DNA of 42,420 bases from Clostridia bacterium (lineage in GTDB: Bacteria > Bacillota > Clostridia > Christensenellales > Borkfalkiaceae), in assembly GCA_900767195.1 (NCBI GenBank), contig CAAFYG010000072.1:1-42420 (forward strand), read 5' to 3'. Shown here piece after piece: positions 1-7,564 of this stretch. The notes beneath the pieces are model-generated. The model worked only from the letters and a program-made list of their open reading frames with translations. It was not told where the DNA came from and ran no database searches. The position numbers and the translations under genes were made by a program. How positions within the stretch are numbered: the first letter of the stretch is position 1; each line of letters opens with the position of its first letter.

Positions 1-61
1 CGCTGAGCTCCATTTCGCCGACAACCGAGCCTTTCATATTATATACTTTAATTCCGGTCAT
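1..61 (-). CDS. rplD: 50S ribosomal protein L4, N-terminal fragment (runs off the window)
   Basis: Only the first 20 codons are inside the window. Read on the minus strand from the ATG at 59-61 they give MTGIKVYNMKGSVVGEMELS, which fits the usual start of bacterial L4 (KVYNMKG.VVGE.EL). An AAGGAG ribosome binding site lies just upstream and the gap to rplC is 12 nt. L4 binds 23S rRNA early in 50S assembly. In some bacteria it also represses its own S10 operon, but nothing here shows whether that happens in this organism. Identity rests on a short stretch plus the standard rpsJ-rplC-rplD order. Confidence 0.9.
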   Translation of the reverse strand, partial: MTGIKVYNMKGSVVGEMELS

Positions 62-73
62 TGTCTTTTCTCC

Positions 74-709
74 TTATTTGCCCTTCACGCTGCTGCCCAC
101 GGTGACTACGCTGCCTTTCACGCCGGGAATCGCGCCCTTAATGAGAAGAACGTTTCTCGCTGCGTCCACTTTCACCACTTCGAGGTTCTGGATCGTAACG
201 TTTTCCACGCCGTACTGACCGGCGAGGTGCTTCAGCTTGAACACGCGGGAAGGCGAAGAGTTCGCGCCCATAGAGCCCGGTTCTCTGTGTACAGGGCCTA
301 CGCCGTGCGTTTCTTTCAGACGCTGCTGATTCCATCTCTTGATAACGCCCGTGTAGCCGTGGCCTTTCGTAATGCCCGATACGTCTACCTTGTCGCCCGC
401 GGCGAATACGTCCGCTTTCAGCTCGTCGCCTACTTTAAAGCTTTCGGCATTGTCTACTCTGATTTCTTTGAGCACTTTGCAAGGCTTCACGTTGGCTTTT
501 TTGAATTGCCCGAGTTCGGGTTTCGTAAGCGCCTTTTCGCTGGTTTCGATGAAACCGAGTTTTAAAGCCGCATAGCCGTCATGCTCTTTGGTTTTCACCT
601 GCACTACGGGGCAGGGACCTGCCTCTACTACCGTTACGGGAATCATTTTCCCGTCCTGCGCAAACAATCTCGTCATTCCGATCTTGCGCCCGATGATTGC
701 TTTATTCAT
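74..709 (-). CDS. rplC: 50S ribosomal protein L3
   Basis: The 211-residue product is a full-length L3, a 23S rRNA-binding protein that starts 50S assembly and lines the approach to the peptidyl transferase centre. It begins MNKAIIGRKIGMTRLF, the classic L3 start, and carries the central KGHGYTGVIKRWN and HREPGSMGANSSPSRVF segments of the loop that reaches into the ribosome core. The start is supported by an AAGGAG site 11 nt upstream. It is the second gene of the S10 operon, between rpsJ and rplD, and shares the rpsJ promoter. Nothing is unusual in it. Confidence 0.98.
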   Translation of the reverse strand: MNKAIIGRKIGMTRLFAQDGKMIPVTVVEAGPCPVVQVKTKEHDGYAALKLGFIETSEKALTKPELGQFKKANVKPCKVLKEIRVDNAESFKVGDELKADVFAAGDKVDVSGITKGHGYTGVIKRWNQQRLKETHGVGPVHREPGSMGANSSPSRVFKLKHLAGQYGVENVTIQNLEVVKVDAARNVLLIKGAIPGVKGSVVTVGSSVKGK

Positions 710-818
710 TGATAAAGTTCACTCCTTGAAAAATATTTCTTAATACCTCGCCGCCGAAGTATTTTTTTGCGTTGTTTTGTTTTTTCTTTTGCTTTTGCGT
801 TCGATTTACGCGCCGCGA

Positions 819-1118
819 TTACAGCTTGATTTTGATATCAACGCCTGCGGGCAGGTGAATGGTATCGAGCAGCTTCGCGTTCGGCGAATAAATATCGATG
901 ATACGCTTGTACGTTCTCATCTCGAATTGTTCGCGGGAATCTTTGTACTTGTGGGGCGAACGAAGGATCGTGATGATTTCTCTTTCGGTGGGAAGAGGGA
1001 TAGGCCCGGAAATCTTCGCGCCGCTCTTTTTCATCGTTTCCACGATGCGGGACGCCGCTTCGTCCACGAGTTCGTGATCGTATGCCGCCAACTTGATTCT
1101 GATTTTCTGTACTGCCAT
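819..1118 (-). CDS. rpsJ: 30S ribosomal protein S10
   Basis: The 99-residue product matches S10 over its whole length, from MAVQKIRIKLAAYDHELVD through GPIPLPTEREIITILRSPHKYKDSREQFEMRTYKRIIDI to DTIHLPAGVDIKIKL. S10 sits in the 30S head and, with NusB, forms part of the antitermination complex. It is the first gene of the S10 operon; the AAAGGAG site lies 7 nt before the ATG. The 109 nt between rpsJ and rplC hold no gene. Its leader and promoter are listed separately. Confidence 0.98.
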   Translation of the reverse strand: MAVQKIRIKLAAYDHELVDEAASRIVETMKKSGAKISGPIPLPTEREIITILRSPHKYKDSREQFEMRTYKRIIDIYSPNAKLLDTIHLPAGVDIKIKL

Positions 1119-1364
1119 TTCTGACTCCTTTGTTTCTCTTACAGAGAAGATTTTGTATTACTGTGTCAACACGTCCGTGTGTATCGGGGTTTTTCGCAAA
1201 ATAAAAAACACTCTTTTTACAGCCGAGCGTTTTCACGCAAAGCCCCGGTCAGTCGCAAGGGTCTCGCCCTCACATTGTCGACGGAAATTATCTGCCGAAG
1301 TGGCTTTTTCTTCGGATTTGCAGTAACTTCCCGCGTCAGCCCAATACACCGCATATTTACGCAG
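1119..1364 (-). promoter_or_regulatory. Long structured leader of the S10 operon
   Basis: About 245 nt separate the predicted transcription start (near 1364) from the rpsJ ATG, far more than translation needs. Read on the minus strand the leader can form several short helices: CCGAAG pairing with CTTCGG over a 9-nt loop, a GCGT-GAAA-ACGC stem with a GNRA-type loop, an ACAC/GTGT hairpin, and a TTCTCT/AGAGAA stem just before the ribosome binding site. I do not recognise it as a named ribosomal-protein leader. A regulatory role, such as binding of an S10-operon protein, is inference from length and folding only. Confidence 0.45.
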
Positions 1365-1371
1365 CGTATCT

Positions 1372-1400
1372 ATCTTACCAAAAGCGCAAGGGAATGTCAA
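1372..1400 (-). promoter_or_regulatory. Promoter of the S10 operon
   Basis: On the minus strand TTGACA (1395-1400) is followed after 17 nt by TAAGAT (1372-1377), a near-consensus sigma-A promoter pointing at rpsJ. Transcription should begin near 1364. No gene stands between this site and rpsJ. Confidence 0.85.
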
Positions 1401-1612
1401 GCGTTTATGCAAGATTTTCGAAAGTTTTTTGAAAAATTTTTTGATTTTTGCGATTTTTTCGGTTTTTTGCGCCGTTTTGCGCCCTGTTTTGCCCTATTGC
1501 GGCTTTTTTATCGCTTTATATTGCGCTACGGCGCGCGTTTCTTTACGCGCACGCATATAATACGCGCGTATATAATATGATGTCGCGCGCGAAAAAAAAT
1601 CACGTAAAAAAG

Positions 1613-1641
1613 TTGAAATTTGCGGAAAACTATGATATAAT
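1613..1641 (+). promoter_or_regulatory. Promoter of the membrane protein / PHP phosphatase pair
   Basis: TTGAAA (1613-1618), a 17-nt spacer and TATAAT (1636-1641) stand just upstream of the AAGGAGG site (1660-1666) and ATG at 1675. The stretch from about 1401 to 1612 between this and the S10 promoter is AT-rich and T-rich on the plus strand; I see no gene in it. Confidence 0.85.
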
Positions 1642-1674
1642 ACTATTGTATAGCTTTTCAAGGAGGAAAAAGCA

Positions 1675-2388
1675 ATGAAGAAAAAACTGACTGTGCTTTC
1701 GCTCGGGTTTATCGGCGCGGCGATTTTGTGGTTTCTCTGCCTGATCGCGGCGCACCTGTTCTTCGACGTAAATATTTTCGAAAAAGATTTTTCGTCGTTT
1801 ATATGGCGGTTTCTGATTATTCTTTTAATCGTGGGAATTTCGGGGTTGCTGCTTTTAACTTCCGTTTCGATCTACGAGGACAACAAAACGCTGGCGTATA
1901 TTTCGGGAGCAATGATCCTCGTAACCGCGCTGTTTGCGCTGCTGTTCTTTTTGATCGGAAAATACGAGAAAGGGTTTCTTTCCATAACTACGCTCACGTT
2001 TGTGATCGTATCGCTGCTTGTAAATCAGCTCACGGATATGCAGTACCGTGCGAAAAAATCGCTGACGGGATTGAAAATCGCGACGGGCGTTACGGGCGGC
2101 GCGGTCGCGCTGATTTTAGTGCTTTCGGTGTATTCGCTGATGGGAAAACTTTGGGAAAGCACGGCGTTCGTGTTTTTCTTCGCGGTGCTTTGTCTTGCGT
2201 TTATCGGCTTGAAAATCGCCGTGGGCGCGATAGCCAAATCGGCGGGCGGAAAGAACGGAAAAAAAGCGAAAAGCGGCGAGGCGGACGGCGCAGCGGACGA
2301 AGTCTTGAACGAAACGGTGACGATTTCGCGCGCGGAGTACGAGAATTTGTTGCGGATCAAAGCGGAATACGAAAGAAGCAAGAAGTGA
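1675..2388 (+). CDS. Multi-pass membrane protein of unknown function
   Basis: I do not recognise this 237-residue protein. It is predicted to cross the membrane about six times (near residues 7-29, 44-64, 73-92, 98-117, 131-153 and 160-183). A basic, Lys/Gly-rich stretch follows, then a short hydrophilic C-terminal tail (ISRAEYENLLRIKAEYERSKK) likely to form a coiled coil in the cytoplasm. The start is well supported by an AAGGAGG site 8 nt upstream and a good promoter. The next gene begins 3 nt after its stop, so the two are almost surely co-transcribed. No enzyme or transport motif is visible, and its link to the phosphatase gene is unexplained. Confidence 0.75.
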   Translation: MKKKLTVLSLGFIGAAILWFLCLIAAHLFFDVNIFEKDFSSFIWRFLIILLIVGISGLLLLTSVSIYEDNKTLAYISGAMILVTALFALLFFLIGKYEKGFLSITTLTFVIVSLLVNQLTDMQYRAKKSLTGLKIATGVTGGAVALILVLSVYSLMGKLWESTAFVFFFAVLCLAFIGLKIAVGAIAKSAGGKNGKKAKSGEADGAADEVLNETVTISRAEYENLLRIKAEYERSKK

Positions 2389-2391
2389 AAA

Positions 2392-3204
2392 ATGATACGG
2401 AAATTCGGTGAAATCGAGGATAAAGAAGCGGAAAAAGTACGCATTACGTACAATTATCATACCCACAATTATCTGTGCGGACACGCCGCGGGAACGGTGT
2501 GCGATTACGTGAAAGAAGCGATAAAAAACGGGTTGAAGTCGATCGGCATTTCCGATCATTTCGCGCACCCCGCGCTGTTGCCGAGTCCGTATATGGACGA
2601 AAAAAAGTTGCAAAGCGAATACCTGCCGCAATTCGCCGCCGCGGAAGCGGAGTACGGCGGAAAAATCCGCATTTATCGAGGGCTTGAAATCGAGTATTTC
2701 GCGGGATACGACGCGCTTTACGAACGACTTTTACAAAACGTGGACTATCTGATTTTAGGCGAGCATTATTTTCTGCACGACGGAAAAATCGCGTGCGCTT
2801 TCTTTACCGATGACAAGGACGACGTGATGGCGTATTTCGATCGGCTGATCGATGGCTTACAAACGGGGTATTTTTCGATTTTAGCGCACCCGGACGTGAT
2901 TTTTTCGCACGGTTTCTCCCCCGACGCGGAAGTGCTTGAAAAGTTTGAGGACGTAATTCAATGCTGCAAAGATTGCGGCGTGAAGGCGGAAATTAACGGT
3001 CAGGGCGCGCGGGCAAACGGCTTTCACTACCCTACCGACTATCTTTTGAAGATATGCAAAAAACTGAACGCGCCCGTGGTGGTTTCGGCGGACAGTCACC
3101 GCCCCGAATCGTTGTGCGACATATACACGAAAAAATTGTACTGCGTTGCGCGGGATATGGGATTGAATATCGCCGAGGACGGATTTATTAAAAAAAGAAA
3201 GTAA
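2392..3204 (+). CDS. PHP-domain phosphatase, histidinol-phosphatase (HisK/HisJ) family
   Basis: The 270-residue product is a PHP-family metal-dependent phosphoesterase. Motif 1 is NYHTHNYLCGHAAGTVCDYVKEAIKNG with GISDH following; later come GLEIEYF, LGEHYF, ILAHPDVI and VSADSHRPE. These supply the His, Glu and Asp residues that usually bind a trinuclear metal site. The family includes histidinol-phosphate phosphatase of histidine synthesis, but no other his gene lies nearby, so the substrate is uncertain and it may be a general PHP phosphatase. The ATG at 2392 has only a weak ribosome binding site; the 3-nt gap after the previous stop suggests translational coupling. The residues before the HTH motif (about 20) are longer than usual. 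A strong terminator follows. Confidence 0.85.
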   Translation: MIRKFGEIEDKEAEKVRITYNYHTHNYLCGHAAGTVCDYVKEAIKNGLKSIGISDHFAHPALLPSPYMDEKKLQSEYLPQFAAAEAEYGGKIRIYRGLEIEYFAGYDALYERLLQNVDYLILGEHYFLHDGKIACAFFTDDKDDVMAYFDRLIDGLQTGYFSILAHPDVIFSHGFSPDAEVLEKFEDVIQCCKDCGVKAEINGQGARANGFHYPTDYLLKICKKLNAPVVVSADSHRPESLCDIYTKKLYCVARDMGLNIAEDGFIKKRK

Positions 3205-3219
3205 AGCGTAAAAAACCGC

Positions 3220-3250
3220 GCCCCGCTGCAAAAATTGCAGCGGGGCTTTT
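3220..3250 (+). terminator. Intrinsic terminator after the PHP gene
   Basis: A perfect 12-bp stem (GCCCCGCTGCAA with TTGCAGCGGGGC, 3220-3231 and 3235-3246) closes a 3-nt loop and is followed by TTTT. It lies 16 nt after the phosphatase stop codon. Confidence 0.92.
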
Positions 3251-3292
3251 GGGTTTATGAAGTTTTTTTAGAGATTCGAAAAGGGGCTATAC

Positions 3293-3483
3293 CACGTATT
3301 TATTCAGCTGCCCCTCATTCGTCAAGGCTATGCCTTGCCACCTTCCCCCCCAAGGGGAAGGCTTATCTTCAAAAACGATAAACAGCGCGCTTGGAGAGTG
3401 GTGCGGATTGCGAGATTGATCGAGTGCGACCGCCGCGAGTTTACTAAGCGTAAATGAGCAAGGGCGCACGCAGATGAAGCCGC
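3293..3483 (+). repeat. Repeat cluster 1, 3' of fucO (two-hairpin module B plus module D)
   Basis: This stretch holds no gene. Module B (3310-3362) starts GCCCCTCATTCGT, forms hairpin one CAAGGC-TAT-GCCTTG (3323-3337) and hairpin two CCTTCCCC/GGGGAAGG (3341-3348 with 3354-3361). Module D (3401-3483) contains GCGAGATTGATCGAGT, the palindromic TTTACTAAGCGTAAA and AAGGGCGCACGCAGAT. It matches 10931-11013 at roughly nine of ten positions by eye. Both modules lie between the stop of fucO (minus) and the terminator at 3250. Small ORFs in this stretch are by-products of the repeat. Confidence 0.85.
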
Positions 3484-3493
3484 AAGGCGCACA

Positions 3494-3543
3494 GCACCTT
3501 GTTTTAGCATAATTTTGCCCGCAAATTTATGCGAACAAGGTGC
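3494..3543 (-). other. Long hairpin in the 3' flank of fucO
   Basis: GCACCTTGTT (3494-3503) pairs with AACAAGGTGC (3534-3543). Inside it GCATAATTTTGC (3507-3518) pairs with GCAAATTTATGC (3521-3532) with one mismatch, giving about 22 bp in total. It begins 24 nt after the fucO stop codon. There is no T-run after it on the minus strand, so it is not a standard terminator; it could protect the 3' end of the mRNA or be part of the adjoining repeat. Confidence 0.6.
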
Positions 3544-3566
3544 GCCGCTATACAAGCGCGAGCGAA

Positions 3567-4712
3567 TTACATCAAAGATCTATATAACGCCTTGATATCT
3601 TCCAGCGTGGGATCTTTCGGGTTGCCCGGGCGGCATGCGTCGTCCATGGCAGACTGCGCAAGGAAGTCTACGTCTTTATCCTTTACGATCTGTTTGAGAT
3701 CCTGCGGAATGCCCACGTCTTTCGAAAGCTGACGAACGGCATCCACCGCCGCCTTTCTGTATTCGGCTTGCGACATGTTTTCCGTGCCTTTCACGCCCAT
3801 CGCTTTGGCGATGTCGCGATACTTCTCGCCCGTGGCTTCCGCGTTGTATTCCATAACGGTGGGAAGCAAAATCGCATTCGCTACGCCGTGCGGCGTATCG
3901 TATACCGCGCCGAGCGCGTGCGCCATCGAGTGAACGATTCCCAAGCCCACGTTGGAAAAGCCCATGCCCGCCACGTACTGACCGAGCGCCATATCTTCTC
4001 TGCCTTCTTTCGTATTCGCCACCGCGCCGCGAAGAGATCTTGCGATAATTTCAATCGCTTTCAGGTGGAACATATCCGTCATTTCCCACGCGCCTTTCGT
4101 GATATAGCCTTCGATCGCGTGCGTTAAGGCGTCCATGCCCGTAGCTGCCGTAAGCCCTTTGGGCATCGATGCCATCATTTCGGGATCGACCACCGCCACA
4201 ACGGGGATATCGTGTACGTCTACGCAGACGAATTTACGCTTTTTCTCAACGTCCGTGATCACGTAGTTGATGGTGACTTCCGCCGCCGTTCCCGCCGTGG
4301 TGGGTACGGCAATCGTGGGTACTGCGGGTTTCTTCGTGGGCGCAACGCCTTCCAGAGAACGCACGTCCGCAAACTCGGGATTGTTGATGATAATGCCGAT
4401 CGCTTTCGCCGTATCCATCGAAGAGCCGCCGCCGATCGCCACGATGCAGTCTACGCCGCTTGCCTTGTATGCGGCTACGCCCGTCTGCACGTTTTCGATC
4501 GTGGGGTTGGGCTTGATATTCGAATACAGTTCGTAAGGAATTTTCGCGCCGTCTAAAACGTCGGTTACTTTTTTGGTGACGCCGAATTTTACGAGATCGG
4601 GATCGGAACAGACGAAAGCTTTTTTCAAGCCCCTGCGCTTGATCTCGCCCGCGATTTCGGATCTGCAACCCGCGCCGTGATAACTTGTTTCATTGAGTAC
4701 GATTCTTGCCAT
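3567..4712 (-). CDS. fucO: Lactaldehyde reductase (iron-containing alcohol dehydrogenase)
   Basis: The 381-residue protein is a group III iron-dependent alcohol dehydrogenase with strong likeness to FucO. It reduces L-lactaldehyde to 1,2-propanediol with NADH, which disposes of the three-carbon product of RhaD. The nucleotide-binding GGGSSMDTAKA is at residues 94-104. The expected iron ligands are D194, H198, H261 and H275, each two positions below those of E. coli FucO (D196, H200, H263, H277). Length equals the family norm. The start has an AAAGGAG site 7 nt upstream. It is the last gene of the rhaB-rhaD-fucO series; about 360 nt of repeats separate it from rhaD. FucO also serves fucose use, but the neighbours point to rhamnose. 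Confidence 0.93.
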   Translation of the reverse strand: MARIVLNETSYHGAGCRSEIAGEIKRRGLKKAFVCSDPDLVKFGVTKKVTDVLDGAKIPYELYSNIKPNPTIENVQTGVAAYKASGVDCIVAIGGGSSMDTAKAIGIIINNPEFADVRSLEGVAPTKKPAVPTIAVPTTAGTAAEVTINYVITDVEKKRKFVCVDVHDIPVVAVVDPEMMASMPKGLTAATGMDALTHAIEGYITKGAWEMTDMFHLKAIEIIARSLRGAVANTKEGREDMALGQYVAGMGFSNVGLGIVHSMAHALGAVYDTPHGVANAILLPTVMEYNAEATGEKYRDIAKAMGVKGTENMSQAEYRKAAVDAVRQLSKDVGIPQDLKQIVKDKDVDFLAQSAMDDACRPGNPKDPTLEDIKALYRSLM

Positions 4713-4815
4713 TGTGTTTTTCTCCTTTCATATTGTTTTTTATTTTCGGCGGTTTTTTCGATTTTTATTATTTTCTCGAAAAACCGATCGAATTTTTTTT
4801 GGTTTTGAATTCTGC

Positions 4816-5070
4816 GCCCCTTGATTTTCAGAAATTCCTTCCGGAATATTCAGAATATCAAAAATGTGCTACGCCCCTTGATTGAAAATTTCTGATGGAA
4901 AATTTCAATCAAAAATGTGCTGCGCCCCTCATCACCGCCGCTACGCGGCAGAGCTTCCCCCCAAGGGGAAGCCTATGTCAAAGGCAATCATTTAAAAAGT
5001 CTAACGTTTTGCAACTGTCTGTTACAAAACGGGCGACGCCCGCCCCCAAGGGGAAGGCTATATCAAAGGC
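4816..5070 (+). repeat. Repeat cluster 2 between rhaD and fucO (modules A, A, B, C)
   Basis: No gene lies in 4713-5071. Two A-type hairpins follow GCCCCTTGA: one at 4821-4861 around a TTCC loop, and one with arms TTGATTGAAAATTTC and GAAAATTTCAATCAA (4878-4892, 4898-4912). Module B follows, with hairpin one GCCGC-TAC-GCGGC (4937-4949) and hairpin two GCTTCCCC/GGGGAAGC (4953-4960, 4965-4972). A C-type unit (5021-5070) has GGGCGACGCCC and ends AAGGCTATATCAAAGGC right before the rhaD stop. A separate AT-rich inverted repeat lies at 4750-4786. I see no clear promoter for fucO here. Confidence 0.85.
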
Positions 5071-5071
5071 T

Positions 5072-5881
5072 TTAATCTAAAACGCCGGGGAGCATTTTCA
5101 GATTCCAAAGCTTCGCCAAACCTTTGATCACTTCATCCGGAATTTCGTTTACCACATGCCCGAGCGTAAGCATATAAATCTGCGCCGTCTTTTCCACCGT
5201 TTCGATCAGACCGAACGCTTCGTCCATCGTTCTGCCCGTGCCGTAAATGCCGTGGTTCGTCCATACCACAAGGCGGAAATCTTTCATTTTCGCCGCCGTG
5301 GCTTCGCCGATTTCGTTCGTGCCGCAGATCATGCACGGCAACACGCCTACGCCGTCCGGGAATACCACCACCGCTTCGGTATTCGACTTCCAGAGCCGTT
5401 TCGTGAAATCCTTTTCGTCGAGCGGGCAAACCGCGTTCATCGCGATCGTGTACGTGGGGTGCGTGTGCATCACGATACGGTGCTGCGGATCTACCGCAAG
5501 ACGAGCCATGTGACTCATCATGTGCGCGGGAAATTCCGAAGTGAATCTTCCGCCGTCCTTATACCCCCAAAGCAGTTCTGCCGTAGTGCCGTCCCGACCG
5601 ATACGCACGACGCCGAGATTGGTTTCGGGGTCGCTCTCCACGTTTTTGAAATACTTGCCCGTCCCCGTGACGATAAAAATCTTGCCGATTAAAGGCTTCG
5701 CGTCGAAACCCGTGGGAATCGTGCGGATCACGTGGCTTAAATCAAGGTATTCCGCCACTTCTTTCTCATCGAGAAGATACGATACGTTGCCGCCGTTTCT
5801 CTCGTCCCAGCCGAGGCGATACATGTTCGCCGTAGTTTTTTCCATCTCGCGCACGAAAGGCGCTTCGAAAATGTTTTTCAT
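5072..5881 (-). CDS. rhaD: Rhamnulose-1-phosphate aldolase
   Basis: This 269-residue class II (zinc) aldolase splits L-rhamnulose 1-phosphate into dihydroxyacetone phosphate and L-lactaldehyde. Likely catalytic E116 lies in FTSEFPAHMMSH. Zinc ligands are H139 and H141 (MHTHPTY) and H210 (WTNHGIYGTG), in the spacing seen in E. coli RhaD (141, 143, 212). The N-terminal WDERNGGNVSYLL and the GTGKYFKN segment are typical of the family. Length is close to the usual 274. The ATG has an AAGGAG site 8 nt upstream. It lies 96 nt downstream of rhaB and should share its promoter. No rhaA (isomerase) is in the window. Confidence 0.93.
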   Translation of the reverse strand: MKNIFEAPFVREMEKTTANMYRLGWDERNGGNVSYLLDEKEVAEYLDLSHVIRTIPTGFDAKPLIGKIFIVTGTGKYFKNVESDPETNLGVVRIGRDGTTAELLWGYKDGGRFTSEFPAHMMSHMARLAVDPQHRIVMHTHPTYTIAMNAVCPLDEKDFTKRLWKSNTEAVVVFPDGVGVLPCMICGTNEIGEATAAKMKDFRLVVWTNHGIYGTGRTMDEAFGLIETVEKTAQIYMLTLGHVVNEIPDEVIKGLAKLWNLKMLPGVLD

Positions 5882-5977
5882 TGCCTTACTCCTTCTATAT
5901 ATACGGATTTTTTTCTTTTAAAACGGTTTTCGCCGTTTTTTCATTTTGTTTTTATGTTTTGTCGGTTGCGCAGCGGT

Positions 5978-7390
5978 TTAAACTTCGGCTACGTCGAACG
6001 ATCTTGTAATCATTTCGCGCCCCGCTTCCACGCCCGAAAGCTCGCCGCTGCCGATCATCTGCATCATTAAATTGCCGATCGCCGTGCCTTCGGTAGGGCC
6101 TGTGATCACGCGCTTACCCGTGCTTTCTTTCGTCAGCTCGTTTAAAAGCGTGTTCTTGCTGCCGCCGCCGATAATATTCAGCGTATCGAACGTTTCGCCC
6201 GTGAGTTTTTCAAGTCCGCGCAACGATTCGGCATAGCTTTGCGCCAAAGAATTGAACACGAGATACGCCATGCCGCCCACCGAAAGCGTTCTGCCCGCCG
6301 CGCTCGTAACCGCTTCGATCATGCTTTCGGGCGCGAGAAATTTTTCGTCGTTCACGTTGATGATTTCGTCCGTTTTGTTCAGCCGCGCAAGCGAGGCGAG
6401 CGTGGCGAAATCGTACTGATCTTTCAGCTCGTGACGGATTTGCTGGATAATCCAAAGCCCCATGATGTTCTGTTGCAGGCGGAATTGCCCCGAAACGCTG
6501 CCTTCGTTTGAATAATTCATTTCGAACGCCTGTTTCGAAACGTTCGCCGCGTTTCTTTCCACGCCCAAAATCGACCACGTGCCGCTCGATATGTACGGCG
6601 TTTGCTTTTTCAGCGGCGCGGCAAGCACCGCGCTTGCGGTATCGTGCGTGGCGGGCAGAATGACTTTCGCCTTGTAACCGACGATTTTTTCCGTTTCGTC
6701 CGTAAATTCGCCCACGTACGCGCCCGGCTGCGTGAGCGGCTGAAACAGCGATTTTTTATAGCCGAGTTTTTCTAAAATTTCCGTATCGTAGGCGTGCGTT
6801 TCCACGTTTACCATCGCGGAAGTGGTAGCCATCGTGTATTCCTGCTTTTTCACGCCCGTCAAACGGAAGTGAAAATAATCGGGCAAATTGAGATAGCTTG
6901 CCGTGCGCTCGATTTTTCCCGTGCGCACGTCGTCGTACAGCTGATACACCGTGTTGTACTGCGCGAATTGTATGCCCGTCTTTTTGTACAGCTCGGCAAA
7001 AGGCACGCGCTTATGTACGGACGGAATCGTGTTTTTCGTTCTGCCGTCGCGGTAGGCGTAGGCGTCGCCGATCACTTCGTCGTTTTCGTCCAAAAGCACG
7101 TAATCTACGCCCCACGTATCGACGCCCACGGTATCGGGGATTTTATTCAGTTCTTTCGCGCGCTTCAGGCCGTTTAAAATTTCTTTATACAGCCGCGCTA
7201 CATCCCACGTGAGCCGCCGCGAGCCTGTTGCGCCGAGCGCGCCCGCCGTACCCGCTTTTTCGGTGGGCGCGTTCTGAAAGCGGTAAATTTCTTCCGTTTT
7301 CAATACGCCGTTTTCCTCGTAGCCGAGAATGTGTCTGCCCGAAGACGCGCCGATATCGATTGCGAGATGATATTTTTTCGTTGACTGCAT
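5978..7390 (-). CDS. rhaB: Rhamnulokinase
   Basis: The 470-residue FGGY-family sugar kinase phosphorylates L-rhamnulose at C1. It has the N-terminal phosphate loop AIDIGASSGRHI, the substrate-side VDTWGVDYVLLDE and YRDGR, the LPDYFHFRLTG segment, the central PATHDTASAV with its likely catalytic Asp, and the C-terminal IIGGGSKN adenosine motif, all as in RhaB. The frame stays open to 7435, but I choose the ATG at 7388-7390. It has an AAAGGGG site upstream, and the longer form would begin inside the promoter at 7424-7453. First gene of the rha series. Confidence 0.94.
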   Translation of the reverse strand: MQSTKKYHLAIDIGASSGRHILGYEENGVLKTEEIYRFQNAPTEKAGTAGALGATGSRRLTWDVARLYKEILNGLKRAKELNKIPDTVGVDTWGVDYVLLDENDEVIGDAYAYRDGRTKNTIPSVHKRVPFAELYKKTGIQFAQYNTVYQLYDDVRTGKIERTASYLNLPDYFHFRLTGVKKQEYTMATTSAMVNVETHAYDTEILEKLGYKKSLFQPLTQPGAYVGEFTDETEKIVGYKAKVILPATHDTASAVLAAPLKKQTPYISSGTWSILGVERNAANVSKQAFEMNYSNEGSVSGQFRLQQNIMGLWIIQQIRHELKDQYDFATLASLARLNKTDEIINVNDEKFLAPESMIEAVTSAAGRTLSVGGMAYLVFNSLAQSYAESLRGLEKLTGETFDTLNIIGGGSKNTLLNELTKESTGKRVITGPTEGTAIGNLMMQMIGSGELSGVEAGREMITRSFDVAEV

Positions 7391-7423
7391 GTTTGCGTTC
7401 CCCTTTGTTTCTTTTTCGGCTTT

Positions 7424-7453
7424 ATTATAGCACACGCGCGTTTGTTTTGTAAA
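7424..7453 (-). promoter_or_regulatory. Promoter of the rhaB-rhaD(-fucO) genes
   Basis: On the minus strand TTTACA (7448-7453) is followed after 18 nt by TATAAT (7424-7429). It faces rhaB and is divergent from the DeoR promoter 27 nt away, so one regulator bound between them could control both. I did not find a convincing operator repeat in the gap. Confidence 0.75.
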
Positions 7454-7479
7454 TATTTTGTGCGGATATGCGCGAAATG

Positions 7480-7508
7480 TTGACTATCGATCATAAATTT
7501 GTTATAAT
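7480..7508 (+). promoter_or_regulatory. Promoter of the DeoR-type regulator
   Basis: TTGACT (7480-7485), 17-nt spacer and TATAAT (7503-7508) point at the regulator gene, with about 50 nt of leader. The GAGGG site lies 8 nt before the ATG at 7565. Confidence 0.85.
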
Positions 7509-7564
7509 ATAAGCAGAAACGCGCACGAACGATCATTTTTTGCGCGGTTCGGCGAGGGAAAACC

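Noticed and set aside
3567..7390. Fucose rather than rhamnose pathway
   Set aside because: The aldolase and kinase match RhaD and RhaB in motifs and length; fucO alone is shared by both pathways.
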